Positions 47,885 to 56,975 are shown, counted from the stretch's first letter. The stretch is DNA of 64,000 nucleotides from Halomarina litorea (GCF_024227715.1 NZ_CP100448.1:992001-1056000), one strand, 5' to 3'. Notes: generated by a model from the sequence alone, not told the origin. Numbers and translations: made by a program.

Positions 47885-49852
47885 ATGAGCGGCCTTCCCG
47901 ACCTCGACGAAGTCGTCTACGAACCCGACGAGGAGTTCGCCCGGTCTACGAACGTCCGCGCGTTCATGGACGAACACGGCATCGACACGTACGACGAACT
48001 CGTCGAACGCTCGCAGGACGTCGAGTGGTTCTGGGACGAACTGCCCGACTACCTCGGCGTCGAGTGGTTCGAGGACTACGACAGCGTCCGAGACGACACG
48101 GACGGCCCGCAGTTCACCGAGTGGTACCCCGGCGGGCGCATCAACGTCGCGCACAACACCGTCGACCGCCACGCCGCCCCTGACAACGAACGCCGGAACT
48201 CGGTCGCCACCATCTGGGAGGGCGAGGACGGCGAGGTCCGGGAGATAACGTACCACGAACTCCAGCGCCAGACGAACAAGGTCGCCAACTACCTCGAGTC
48301 GGTCGGCGTCGGAGTGGGCGACACGGTGGGGCTCTACATGCCGATGGTCCCCGAGGTCGTCTCCATCCTCTACGGCTGTTTCAAGGTCGGCGCAATCGCC
48401 GTCCCCATCTTCTCCGGGTTCGGCGTCGACGCCACCGCCACCCGCATCGCCGACTCCGAGTGTTCCGTGCTGTTCACCGGCGACGGCTTCCTCCGTCGGG
48501 GCAAGGAGATTCTCCTGAAGGAGGCCGCCGACGAGGCCATCGAGGAGGCCGGCCACGTCGAACACACCGTCGTCTTCGACAGGTTGGGGGCGGACGTGCC
48601 CTTCGACGACTCGCGGGACGCGTGGTGGGGCGAGGCCGTCGAGGCGCGGGACGACGACTACCAGACGGCGGAACTCGACGCGAACCAGGAGTCCATGTTG
48701 CTCTACTCGTCGGGGACGACGGGGAAGCCGAAGGGCATCGTCCACACTCACGCGGGCGTCCAGATGCAGACCGCCAAGGAGATTCACTTCGGGTTCGACC
48801 ACAGGGACTCCGACCGCTTCTTCTGGGTGTCCGACATCGGCTGGATGATGGGGCCGTGGTCGCTCATCGGGAACCACACCTTCGGCGGGACGGTGTTCAT
48901 GTACGAGGGCGCGCCCGACTACCCCGAACCGGACCGCTTCTGGGAGATGATCGACCGCCACTCGCTGTCGGTGTTCGGCATCTCGCCGACCGCGATTCGC
49001 GCCCTCCGCAAGCAGGGCGACGACTGGTTGGAGGGCCACGACCTCTCTTCGCTCCGACTGCTCGGCTCGACGGGCGAACCGTGGGACCCCGAGTCGTGGA
49101 TGTGGTTCTACGAGCACGTCGGGGGCGGCGACACGCCCATCATCAACATCTCCGGCGGGACCGAGATATGCGGCTGTTTCCTCATGCCCCTCCCCGGGAT
49201 GCCCCTCAAGCCGTGTACGCTCGGCAAGCCTGGCCTCGGGATGTCCGTCGACATCGTGAACAGCGAGGGCGAGTCCGTCGCGGACGAGGGCGAACGCGGG
49301 TTCCTCGTCGCGCGCGACTCCAACCCCTCGATGACCAAGTCGCTCTGGTCGGGCGACGAGCGCTATCTGGAGGAGTACTGGTCCACCTTCACCGAGCCAC
49401 CGATGTGGGACCACGGCGACTGGGCACAACAGGACGACGAGGGCTTCTGGTTCCTCCACGGGCGGGCGGACGACGCCCTCAACGTGGCCGGTCGGAAGGT
49501 CGGTCCCGCCGAGGTGGAGGGCGCACTCATCGACCACGAGGCGGTCAACCAGGCCGCCGCCGTCGGCGCGCCCGACGACACCACGGGGACGGCCGTCGTC
49601 GCCTACGTCATCCTCGAAGACGGCGTCGAGGAGTCCGACGACCTGCGGGCGGAACTGCGCGAACAGGTCGGCGAGGAACTGGGCAAGCCGTTTCGCCCCC
49701 GCGAGGTGCTGTTCGTCGACGAGTTCCCCAAGACCCAGTCGGGGAAGATCATCCGGCGGGCCATCGCCTCCATCTACCGCGGGGAGGACCTCGGGGACAT
49801 GAGTTCCATCGAGAACCCCGACGCGTTGGAGGACATCGAGGACGCGCGGTGA
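47885..49852 (+). CDS. AMP-forming acyl-CoA/acetyl-CoA synthetase
   Basis: A 655-residue ANL enzyme. It has the phosphate-binding YSSGTTGKPKGIVHTH motif, SPTAIRALRKQG, the ISGGTEICGCF region (adenine site), YWSTF, and the A10 segment DEFPKTQSGKIIRR with the catalytic lysine. The N-terminal 90 residues (a WFW-type segment) and length are those of acetyl-CoA synthetases, but the substrate could be a longer acid. It activates carboxylates with ATP and CoA. A TATA-like AAAAACTACTTG lies about 30 bases upstream of the ATG at 47885. It works with the beta-oxidation genes at 56976-63325 by inference. Confidence 0.88.
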   Translation: MSGLPDLDEVVYEPDEEFARSTNVRAFMDEHGIDTYDELVERSQDVEWFWDELPDYLGVEWFEDYDSVRDDTDGPQFTEWYPGGRINVAHNTVDRHAAPDNERRNSVATIWEGEDGEVREITYHELQRQTNKVANYLESVGVGVGDTVGLYMPMVPEVVSILYGCFKVGAIAVPIFSGFGVDATATRIADSECSVLFTGDGFLRRGKEILLKEAADEAIEEAGHVEHTVVFDRLGADVPFDDSRDAWWGEAVEARDDDYQTAELDANQESMLLYSSGTTGKPKGIVHTHAGVQMQTAKEIHFGFDHRDSDRFFWVSDIGWMMGPWSLIGNHTFGGTVFMYEGAPDYPEPDRFWEMIDRHSLSVFGISPTAIRALRKQGDDWLEGHDLSSLRLLGSTGEPWDPESWMWFYEHVGGGDTPIINISGGTEICGCFLMPLPGMPLKPCTLGKPGLGMSVDIVNSEGESVADEGERGFLVARDSNPSMTKSLWSGDERYLEEYWSTFTEPPMWDHGDWAQQDDEGFWFLHGRADDALNVAGRKVGPAEVEGALIDHEAVNQAAAVGAPDDTTGTAVVAYVILEDGVEESDDLRAELREQVGEELGKPFRPREVLFVDEFPKTQSGKIIRRAIASIYRGEDLGDMSSIENPDALEDIEDAR

Positions 49853-49859
49853 CGCCGGC

Positions 49860-51323
49860 CTACAGGTAGCCCAGTCGCTGGAGCTGTTCTTCCATCTCCG
49901 GCGAGAGTTCGACGCGCCCCGCGCTGGGAAGGTCGGCATCGACGTCGGCGAATCGCTGCACCAGATGCGAGCGGAAGCGCTCGCAGACCGCCGGGAACTG
50001 GTCGCTGACGTCCTCGCCCTCCACGGGGAAGACGTACAGCTCCTCGCGTTCGTCGCTGACGACGTACTTGAAGTGGTCCGTCCGCAGCGCCGTGATCGGT
50101 TCGCGGTGGTAGGGGGACACGTCGAACCGGTAGTTGTGTTCGAGGTAGTTGTCGAAGTGGGCGATGCCGCGCTGGCTGATGGCGTGGTCGAGCGAGCGTT
50201 CGGTGAGGTTCGTCCCCTGGAACTGCGGGTCGCTCACCCCCAGGTGGTCGGCGAGCGTCCTCGTGACGTCGATGTGCTGGGCGAACCCGTCGCGGGCCCG
50301 CTCGATGCCGGGAAGGCCGCTGACGACCAGTGGGACGTTCGTCAGTCCGTCGTGGAGCACGAGGTTGTGGCCGATGACCCCCTGTTCGCCGAAGAGGTCG
50401 CCGTGGTCGCCGGTGACGACGACGATGACGTCCTCGTCGAGCGCCCTGACGTGGTCGAACAGTCGGCCGACCGTCTCGTCGACGTAGAGCAGTTCGGCGT
50501 CGTAGAGGGCGCGCAGCGCCTCGCGTTCGGCGTCGTCGAGGGGTGTCCCGTTGCCAGTGGCGATGCGCCGTTTCATCTGTGCCGAACTGCCGAAGAGGTC
50601 GTACGAGAGGCGGAGCGCCTCCGCCGTCGAGTACTCGATGTCGTCGGTGAAGCGGTCGATGAACTTCCGCGGGGGGTTGTAGGGGTGGTGCGGGTTCGGG
50701 AGGTGGATGTAGCTGAAGAAGGGGTCGTCCCCGGCGGCGAGTTCGGTGAGCCACCCCTCGAACACGTCCGCGAGGGTGAACGTCGAGACGCCGTAGAACA
50801 GGACCCGCTGGAGCGCCTGGTAGAACCGGTTCCCCTCCTCGTAGTACCGCCGGTGGATGGCGGGGGGACCGTACGACCGGATGTTGGCAAAGTACTTCAG
50901 CCACGGGCCGAGCGAGTCGCGCTCGAACAGTTTCCGGTAGTCGAACCACTCGAAGCGCTCGAACCCGCGGTCCAGCCCGGTCGCACCGCTGATGTAGGCG
51001 TTCGGGGAGATGGCCGTGGTCCGGTAGCCGGCCGCCGAGAGCAGTTCGGGGAGCGTCCGGACCGACTCCGGCAGTGGCTCCTTCGCGAGGCCGTCCATCC
51101 CGACCCGGTGGACCACCGGGTAGGTCCCCGTGAGGATGGAGGCGGTACACGCCGGCGTCCAGAGCGACTGGGCGAAGCCCTTCTCGAAGGAGACGCCGTC
51201 GGGCGCGTTCGCGATGCGGCGCAGGTTGGGCGTCGTGTCCCGGTGGTAGCCGGAGAGAGACGTGGCGTCGTACCGAACGCTCTCCAGAGTCAGCCATACT
51301 ACGCTCGGGGGCGTCTCCGTCAT
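49860..51323 (-). CDS. sulfatase-superfamily hydrolase/transferase
   Basis: A 487-residue alkaline-phosphatase superfamily member. Metal and active-site regions are VVWLTLESVRYDATS, LWTPACTASILTGTYP (core), VVVTGDHGDLFGEQGVIGHN and ALRTDHFKYV. In the core the position of the classic formylglycine cysteine (CxPxR) is threonine, so it is not a classical FGly sulfatase; it may be a phosphatase, phospho-transferase or phosphodiesterase of the superfamily. The ATG at 51323 is set by a strong TATA (CATATAAGTA). It has no signal peptide, so may be cytoplasmic. Convergent with the acyl-CoA synthetase. Confidence 0.82.
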   Translation of the reverse strand: MTETPPSVVWLTLESVRYDATSLSGYHRDTTPNLRRIANAPDGVSFEKGFAQSLWTPACTASILTGTYPVVHRVGMDGLAKEPLPESVRTLPELLSAAGYRTTAISPNAYISGATGLDRGFERFEWFDYRKLFERDSLGPWLKYFANIRSYGPPAIHRRYYEEGNRFYQALQRVLFYGVSTFTLADVFEGWLTELAAGDDPFFSYIHLPNPHHPYNPPRKFIDRFTDDIEYSTAEALRLSYDLFGSSAQMKRRIATGNGTPLDDAEREALRALYDAELLYVDETVGRLFDHVRALDEDVIVVVTGDHGDLFGEQGVIGHNLVLHDGLTNVPLVVSGLPGIERARDGFAQHIDVTRTLADHLGVSDPQFQGTNLTERSLDHAISQRGIAHFDNYLEHNYRFDVSPYHREPITALRTDHFKYVVSDEREELYVFPVEGEDVSDQFPAVCERFRSHLVQRFADVDADLPSAGRVELSPEMEEQLQRLGYL

Positions 51324-51345
51324 AGAGCAGGTATTCTCACACGCG

Positions 51346-51355
51346 TACTTATATG
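51346..51355 (-). promoter_or_regulatory. TATA element of the sulfatase-like gene
   Basis: CATATAAGTA on the minus strand, 23-32 bases upstream of the ATG at 51323. Confidence 0.6.
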
Positions 51356-51525
51356 TTGCTGAGAAATAGTTATTAGACCGATACGTCTGCTTCATCCAAG
51401 AAATTTTCACCTGAATGCTGCTACGGGGAACGGCTTCGACGAGTGGACGGGTGGTGATCGGGTGCGATCCGGACTCCCCGAGAACCGGCACACTCGGCCG
51501 ACCGCCGGAGACGAACTCCGGGCGC

Positions 51526-52242
51526 CTAGAGCACGGCACCGGGGGCGAGAGTCGTCGGTTCGGGCGACTCCCCGTCCCCGACCGCGAACTCGCCGACCGT
51601 GTCGTCGTCGGGGAAGACCACCACGCCGCCCGAGAGGACGGGCGCGACGAGTCCCGCGGCGACGGTGCCCGGACGGGTCAGCGGTGCCCGGACGACGACC
51701 CGGTCGCCGGGGCCGAGCGACCAGCCCTCGGCGACCCGCGAGGCCGCCGCCAGGACGGTCCGGTGATCGTGGGTTCCCGACGCCGACCGGAGGAGCGTCC
51801 GGTCGGGCGTCACGCGGTCCGGTGGCTCTGTGGGGTTCTCGCTCCAGACGTCGCGCTCGAAGTGGGCCACGTCGGGGTCGTCGGGAGCGTCGCCGTACCC
51901 CACGCGCTTCCGTCCAGGGACTGTCGCCAGTCCCTCGGCGGCACCGGTCGGGACCACGACCGCCCGCGCGTCGTCGGGCGGGTCCCCCTCGAAGAACTCG
52001 ACGGGCGCGCCCAGCAGGGCCGCGCCGTAGCACGTGAGGACGGGTTCCGGGGCCGGGTCGGCGGCGACGGCGACGGGTCGGCCCGCCCGGACGCCGAGGT
52101 GCGCCAGGAAGTGCGCCACCTTCCACGTCGTGGTACAGAACCGCCGGTAGTCGTACTCCCGGCCCGATCCGGGAACGGAGAGCGCCGGTGTCCCGCCGCG
52201 TCGCTCCCGCGCGACCAGGTCCCCGAGGACGGTGAACTCCAT
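51526..52242 (-). CDS. reduced AMP-binding (ANL-like) protein
   Basis: A 238-residue protein with the N-terminal half of an acyl-CoA synthetase fold: TVLGDLVARERRGGTPALSV, YDYRRFCTTTWKVAHFLAHL (the YxEL helix), CYGAALLGAPVEFFEGD. It ends just after a degraded motif LLRSASGTHDHRTVL, where YTSGTTGxPKG would be, with the lysine lost. The C-terminal domain with the A10 lysine is absent. It cannot be a normal adenylating enzyme, so it may regulate or scaffold such an enzyme. It starts at the ATG at 52242 and is 202 bases upstream of the sulfatase-like gene. Confidence 0.7.
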   Translation of the reverse strand: MEFTVLGDLVARERRGGTPALSVPGSGREYDYRRFCTTTWKVAHFLAHLGVRAGRPVAVAADPAPEPVLTCYGAALLGAPVEFFEGDPPDDARAVVVPTGAAEGLATVPGRKRVGYGDAPDDPDVAHFERDVWSENPTEPPDRVTPDRTLLRSASGTHDHRTVLAAASRVAEGWSLGPGDRVVVRAPLTRPGTVAAGLVAPVLSGGVVVFPDDDTVGEFAVGDGESPEPTTLAPGAVL

Positions 52243-52330
52243 GCGACTGGTTCGGACGCCCCGGCCAAAACCGATGTGGAGCACGCCTCGACGCGCGCTC
52301 GCCGCCGACCATTACTGCCTCCTAGGAAAG

Positions 52331-52363
52331 TTTTTTATTATAGTAATTCTCGAATATTAATAT
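52331..52363 (+). promoter_or_regulatory. A/T-rich promoter of the 52364 gene
   Basis: TTTTTTATTATAG (52331-52343) and further A/T sequence up to the ATG form the most A/T-rich stretch in the window, a strong TATA 21-33 bases before the start. Confidence 0.6.
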
Positions 52364-52927
52364 ATGTCCCGGAGTGACAAGGTCGAGTGGTCCGACGGGG
52401 AGTCCCGCCCTGCGGTCGTGGAGCGTGCCGCGTCGGTCGCCGCCGACTCGGGGGCAGCCCTCCGAATCGAACCGCGGTCGCTCGCCGCGAGCGACGTCCG
52501 CGTCGACGTCACCGACGGTCGACCGGACGCACTCAGGGTCCGCCCGTCGGCGGAGTGCGCGTGGGCCGGCCTCCGACGGTCCCCCGTCGAGGTCGGCGCG
52601 ACGCTCCTCGCCGCCCTCCCGACGGAGGAGGTGGGTTTCGACCCGGTGGCGACCGAGGTCCTCCCGCTGGAGTCGCCCGGGATGGAGGGGTACGCCCGCT
52701 TCGCGTTCGCGTCCCCGCACTGCGTCCTCACGAACACCACCCTCGGGCCGGTCGACTTCGCCTCGTTCGGCGCGGACCACCCGCCACGGGAGCGTGCGCT
52801 GCGTCTCCGACTGGTCGTGGACCTCGTCGACGGGGAGGGCCTACCGATGGAGGGCGACGCCGTGACGACGGACTGGGTGATTCGCGTCGGCGAGGACGAC
52901 GGGTCGGCCACGTTCCTCGACTGCTGA
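52364..52927 (+). CDS. hypothetical protein
   Basis: A 187-residue soluble protein of even acidic composition with no family I know. It has an N-terminal VEWSDGESRPAVVERAASVAAD and a middle part with ATLLAALPTEEVGFD and GMEGYARFAFASPHCVLTN; two cysteines (C64 and the last residue C187) are the only notable points. Its ATG lies within an extremely A/T-rich promoter, hinting at strong expression. It stands alone between the reduced AMP-binding gene (divergent) and MazG-like gene. Confidence 0.6.
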   Translation: MSRSDKVEWSDGESRPAVVERAASVAADSGAALRIEPRSLAASDVRVDVTDGRPDALRVRPSAECAWAGLRRSPVEVGATLLAALPTEEVGFDPVATEVLPLESPGMEGYARFAFASPHCVLTNTTLGPVDFASFGADHPPRERALRLRLVVDLVDGEGLPMEGDAVTTDWVIRVGEDDGSATFLDC

Positions 52928-52974
52928 CGCCCCCGTACCGGTGGACTGAGGTGCCTCCGCCAGCCTGCCCGACC

Positions 52975-53280
52975 ATGGACGCACAGGACCGCGTCGCGCA
53001 GTTCGTCGAGTCGAACGACCTCCACGCCCCGCCCGCCTACCGACTGCTGGACCTCACCTCCGAACTCGGCGAGGTGGCCAAGGAGGTGACCACCTCGACG
53101 GGCTACGGCGCGTCGCCCGACGAGGTCAGCGTGGCCGAGGACGAACTCGGGGACGCCCTGTTCGCCCTGCTGGCCCTCTGCGAGGAGACGGACACGGACG
53201 CGAGCGAGGCGCTGGAGACCGCACTGGAGAAGTACGAGACGCGACTGGCGGAGACGGGCGACGCCGGAAGCGGGGAGTGA
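52975..53280 (+). CDS. MazG-like nucleotide pyrophosphohydrolase
   Basis: A 101-residue all-alpha protein. The conserved metal-binding glutamates/aspartates are in LTSELGEVAKEVT (E-x2-E) and VAEDELGDALFALLALCEE (E-x3-D), the MazG pattern. MazG enzymes hydrolyse nucleoside triphosphates, clearing aberrant dNTPs. It is short, a single MazG domain as in archaeal dUTPase-like relatives. The ATG at 52975 gives the conserved start MDAQDRVAQFV. It ends one base before the dnaJ stop (convergent). Confidence 0.8.
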   Translation: MDAQDRVAQFVESNDLHAPPAYRLLDLTSELGEVAKEVTTSTGYGASPDEVSVAEDELGDALFALLALCEETDTDASEALETALEKYETRLAETGDAGSGE

Positions 53281-53281
53281 G

Positions 53282-54424
53282 TCAGAACGAGTTGCGAATC
53301 TTCTCGAAGAACCCCTCCTCGACGTCGATGTCCTCGCCGCCGGCCTCGGCGAACGCCTCGAGGGCCTCGCGCTGTTCCTCGTTGAGGTCCTCGGGGGTGA
53401 CGACCTGCACGCGCACGAAGAGGTCGCCGTGTCCCCGACGCTGGAGGCGGGGCATCCCCTTGCCCTTCAGGCGGAACGTCTCGCCGCTCTGGGTGCCCTT
53501 GGGGACGTCCATCGAGACGGTGCCGTCGAGGGTCTCGACTTCCACCTCGTCGCCGAAGACGGCCTGCGGGAAGGAGACGGGCATCCGGTAGAGCAGGTCG
53601 TCGCCGTCGCGTTCGAAGTCCGGGTGGGCGTCGATGGTTATCTCGATGAGCAGGTCGCCGTCGCGCGCGCCCGGCTCGCCCGGCGCACCCTCGCCGTTCA
53701 TGCGGAGGGTCTGGCCGTCGCGGATGCCCTCCGGGATGTCCACGTTGAGCGTCGTCTCCTCGTTGACGACGCCGTCGCCGTCGCAGGTGTCGCACGTCTC
53801 GCTGTAGAGGGTGCCGTCGCCGCCACAGCGCTGGCAGGTCTGGGTCTGCTGGACGCGCCCGAGGGGCGTCTGCTGGACGTGCGTCTGCTGGCCCTGCCCG
53901 TTGCAGGCGGGACAGGTCTCGGCGTCGGCTTCCGGGGGGTGGCCCTCGCCGTCGCAGTCGGAACAGCGCTCCGGGCGGGTGAGCGTCATCTGCTGTTGCT
54001 TGCCGAAGTAGGCGTCCTCGAGGTCGATGGTGAGGGCGGTCCGGAGGTCACGGCCGGGCCGGGGGCCGCGCTGGCCCTGCCCGCCGCCGCCGAAGAACTG
54101 CTCGAAGATGTCGTCGAAGGGACTGCCCTGTCCCCCGCCCATGCCACCGAAGGGGTTGCCCTGCCCCCCGTTCTGGCTGGCGTCGAAGCCGCGCTTCTCG
54201 GCCTGTTCGAACCGGTCGTGGCCCATCTGGTCGTAGGCCTGCCGGGCGTCCTCGTCCGTGAGGACCTCCTTCGCCTTCTTGACCTGCTTGAACTTCTCCT
54301 CGGCGTTCGGGTCGTCGCTCACGTCGGGGTGGTACTCGGCGGCCTTCTTCCGGTAGGCCTGTTTGACCTCGTCCTCGTCGGCGTCGCGGGAGACGCCGAG
54401 GACCTCGTAGAAGTCCTGGCTCAT
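53282..54424 (-). CDS. dnaJ: chaperone DnaJ
   Basis: A 380-residue type I DnaJ (Hsp40). The J-domain (DFYEVLGVSRDA, HPD in AAEYHPDVS) is followed by a Gly/Phe-rich region (GGGGQGQRGPRPG), the four zinc-binding CxxCxGxG repeats (CSDCDGEG, CPACNGQG, CQRCGGDG, CDTCDGDG) and two C-terminal substrate-binding domains. dnaK and grpE, usually next to dnaJ in haloarchaea, are not adjacent here. The ATG at 54424 (MSQDFYEVL) fixes the J-domain start; the short upstream frame is rejected. Stimulates DnaK ATPase. Confidence 0.97.
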   Translation of the reverse strand: MSQDFYEVLGVSRDADEDEVKQAYRKKAAEYHPDVSDDPNAEEKFKQVKKAKEVLTDEDARQAYDQMGHDRFEQAEKRGFDASQNGGQGNPFGGMGGGQGSPFDDIFEQFFGGGGQGQRGPRPGRDLRTALTIDLEDAYFGKQQQMTLTRPERCSDCDGEGHPPEADAETCPACNGQGQQTHVQQTPLGRVQQTQTCQRCGGDGTLYSETCDTCDGDGVVNEETTLNVDIPEGIRDGQTLRMNGEGAPGEPGARDGDLLIEITIDAHPDFERDGDDLLYRMPVSFPQAVFGDEVEVETLDGTVSMDVPKGTQSGETFRLKGKGMPRLQRRGHGDLFVRVQVVTPEDLNEEQREALEAFAEAGGEDIDVEEGFFEKIRNSF

Positions 54425-54543
54425 TCGTTGGCCATTCGTTGTCCGTTGAACCACTTGAACAGACCGCCTCCGCATCCTGTCAGCACACGGGCAAAAATCG
54501 GCTTCAGCGAACCGTTTTGTGGGTGCCTCTCACACCATCAGGT

Positions 54544-56313
54544 ATGGCAACCGACGCCGACACGGACGGGCGGTTCGTCCGCGTCACGGACCTCGCGACC
54601 CTCGAATCGCAGGGTCAGCAGGTCGTCAGCGAGGACGGCCAGGCCATCGCCCTCTTCCACCACGACGGCCGGGTGTTCGCCGTCGACAACCGCTGTCCGC
54701 ACATGGGGTTCCCGCTGACGCGGGGGTCCGTCGAGGACGGCATCCTCACCTGTCACTGGCACCACGCCCGCTTCGAACTCGAGGAGGGCGACACCTTCGA
54801 CATCTGGGCCGACGACGTCCAGACGTTCCCCGTCGAGGTGCGCGACGGCGCGGTGTTCCTCGACCCGAACCCCGACCCGGACGTCCCGCCCGAGGTCCAC
54901 TGGCGCAACCGCCTCGCCGACGGCCTCCAGGAGAACCTCTCGCTCGTGATGGCGAAGGCGATCATCGGGTTGGACGAGGGGGGAGAGGGCTTCCACACGC
55001 CCATCGAGACGGCCGTGAACTTCGGGACGAAGTACCGGGACATGGGCTGGGGCCGCGGGCTGACCACCCTCGGCTGTATGGCGAACCTCCACGGTGAGGT
55101 CGGCGGGCGCGACAAGCGCCGCGCGATGTTCCTCGGCGTCCGCGAGGTGGCCGACGAGTGCGCAGGCGAACCGCCGCGCTTCCAGCAGTACGCCTTCGAC
55201 AATCGCGAGGTCCCCAAGGAACGCCTCAAAAGCTGGTTCCGGGACAACTGCGAGGTGCGCGACGGCGACGGCGCGGAACGGGTCCTGCTGACGGCCATCG
55301 CCAACCTCCCGCGCGAGGACGTCGCCGAACTCCTGTTCGCGGCCGCGACGGACCACCGCTACATGAGCGCCGGGCACACGCTCGATTTCATCAACACGGC
55401 GTTCGAGACGCTGGACCAACTCGGGTGGGAGGAACACGCCGACAACGTCCTCGCCTCGACGGTGAACCAGATAACCGACGCCGCGCGCTCGGAGGAGCGT
55501 TCCTCGTGGCGCACGCCCGTCGATATCGCGGGACTGTGCGCCGACGCGAACGACCTGCTCCCGGACCTCGTCGCCGCGGGAGCGGGCGAGGAGTGGGAGC
55601 GCCCGGAGGGGTTCGTCGAGACGCTCCTCGGCGAGGACCCCGAGGCGAGCATCGACGCCCTGACCGACGCGATTCGGGAGGGGGCGACCACGACGCAACT
55701 GGCCGACGCCGTCGCCCGCGCCGCCACCCGCCGGGTGATGTACTTCGCGACGAACAACGAGTTCTCTGATTGGGACACCGTCCACCACACGTTCACCTAC
55801 GCGAACGCCGTCCACCGCGCCACCCGACGGACGGACGCCACGGAACTGTATCGCGCCTGCTTCGACGGCGCGATGTCCGTCTACCTCGACCGCTTTCTCA
55901 ACGCGCCGCGCGCGCCGATGCCCGACCCCGGTGAGTCGGACCGCGACCCGACCGCGATACGCGAGGACCTCCTCGCCTGCTTCGACGAACAGGGGCAGGT
56001 CAACCGCGCCGCCAGCCTCGTCAGCGAGCACTTCGACGCGGGCGGCGACCCCGCCGACCTGAAGCGGACGCTCGGTCGCGGCCTCCTGCGCGAGGACGCC
56101 GGCTTCCACACGCTCCAGAACGTCACCGCGGGCTTCCAGCGCTTCGACGCGGTGAGCGACGGCGGTCCCGACGAGGGCTTCGAGCGACGGGTCGCGCTGA
56201 TGGCCCCCACCCGCTACATGGCCGCGCACTTCCCCACCCGGCGGGAGGCGGAGGGGACGTTCTCCATCGCCACCCGCCTCCATCAGGGCGAACGGCTCCA
56301 CGAGGTGGAGTGA
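54544..56313 (+). CDS. Rieske [2Fe-2S] protein with large unknown C-terminal domain
   Basis: A 589-residue fusion. The N-terminal Rieske domain (residues 10-110) has the ligand boxes C51-P-H53 (RCPHMGFPLTRG) and C70-H-W-H73 (TCHWHHARFEL). The remaining 470 residues are helical and rich in conserved Asp, His and Glu (for example FATNNEFSDWDTVHHTFTYA, then YRACFDGAMSVYLDRFL), with no family I can name. The Rieske domain could hand electrons to a metal or other site in the C-terminal part, so an oxygenase or reductase is possible. No membrane anchor, so it is not a bc1-type Rieske. It stands alone. Confidence 0.82.
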   Translation: MATDADTDGRFVRVTDLATLESQGQQVVSEDGQAIALFHHDGRVFAVDNRCPHMGFPLTRGSVEDGILTCHWHHARFELEEGDTFDIWADDVQTFPVEVRDGAVFLDPNPDPDVPPEVHWRNRLADGLQENLSLVMAKAIIGLDEGGEGFHTPIETAVNFGTKYRDMGWGRGLTTLGCMANLHGEVGGRDKRRAMFLGVREVADECAGEPPRFQQYAFDNREVPKERLKSWFRDNCEVRDGDGAERVLLTAIANLPREDVAELLFAAATDHRYMSAGHTLDFINTAFETLDQLGWEEHADNVLASTVNQITDAARSEERSSWRTPVDIAGLCADANDLLPDLVAAGAGEEWERPEGFVETLLGEDPEASIDALTDAIREGATTTQLADAVARAATRRVMYFATNNEFSDWDTVHHTFTYANAVHRATRRTDATELYRACFDGAMSVYLDRFLNAPRAPMPDPGESDRDPTAIREDLLACFDEQGQVNRAASLVSEHFDAGGDPADLKRTLGRGLLREDAGFHTLQNVTAGFQRFDAVSDGGPDEGFERRVALMAPTRYMAAHFPTRREAEGTFSIATRLHQGERLHEVE

Positions 56314-56314
56314 G

Positions 56315-56872
56315 TCAGCGGTAGTTCTTGAACAGAACCGCCCGCACGTCGTCTTTCGTCTGGACCACTTCGAGTTCGCCGTCGGGCAGTTTCACCTCGT
56401 AGCGTCCCTGCTCGGAGGGCGTCTCGCCCCACTTCTCGGTGTGCGTATCGAGCAGGTTCATCATCGCTGAGAGGCGGTCCCCGTCGTCGCCCTCGCCGTC
56501 CTCGCTCTCGTCGTCGGCGTCTTCGCCCTCTCTGCCGTCGTCGTCGGCGTCTCCGTCCTCGCCGTCTTTCGTCTCGTCCACCTCGCCCGATTCGTCGCCC
56601 TCGTCCTCTCCGTCCGCCTCGCTCGACGCCCCCGACCCCCCGGCCACCTCCGGGTCCGCCGCATCGAGCGCGTCCCGTTCCGGGTCGGCGTCGATGCGAC
56701 CGACCGGCGGGTCCTCGCCATCGTCGGCCACGGGCGCGTGCGTGTCCACGAGGTACTGGAGGGCGTCCTGCATCCGGACGTGGCCGTACCGACCCACCCG
56801 CTCCGTCTTCAGCGCCTCGCGGAGGCCGTCGATGTACGCGTACTGCTCGTCGGTGACCGCGATTTCCTTCAT
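56315..56872 (-). CDS. haloarchaeal hypothetical protein with 80-residue acidic linker
   Basis: A 185-residue protein of two short conserved ends joined by a disordered acidic linker. The N-terminal part (MKEIAVTDEQYAYIDGLREA, then LKTERVGRYGHVRMQDALQY) and the C-terminal part (RLSAMMNLLDTHTEKWGE and YEVKLPDGELEVVQTKDDVR) are the conserved regions. The linker between residues 55 and 130 is almost all Asp, Glu, Gly, Ser. The start ATG at 56872 gives MKEIAV and excludes an upstream extension with a Cys/Arg composition. Function unknown. Confidence 0.65.
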   Translation of the reverse strand: MKEIAVTDEQYAYIDGLREALKTERVGRYGHVRMQDALQYLVDTHAPVADDGEDPPVGRIDADPERDALDAADPEVAGGSGASSEADGEDEGDESGEVDETKDGEDGDADDDGREGEDADDESEDGEGDDGDRLSAMMNLLDTHTEKWGETPSEQGRYEVKLPDGELEVVQTKDDVRAVLFKNYR

Positions 56873-56975
56873 GGAACCGTGTCTGTCACGAGGAATATAA
56901 ACTCGCGGGCAATCCTCGTTGCCCGCCCGACACGACTCCACTTGTTTTATCTCAGATGCGCTTTAACGCCGAGCC

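Noticed and set aside
52322-52780. minus ORF opposite the 52364 gene
   Set aside because: Covers the A/T-rich promoter and gives an Arg/Gly-rich product without domains.
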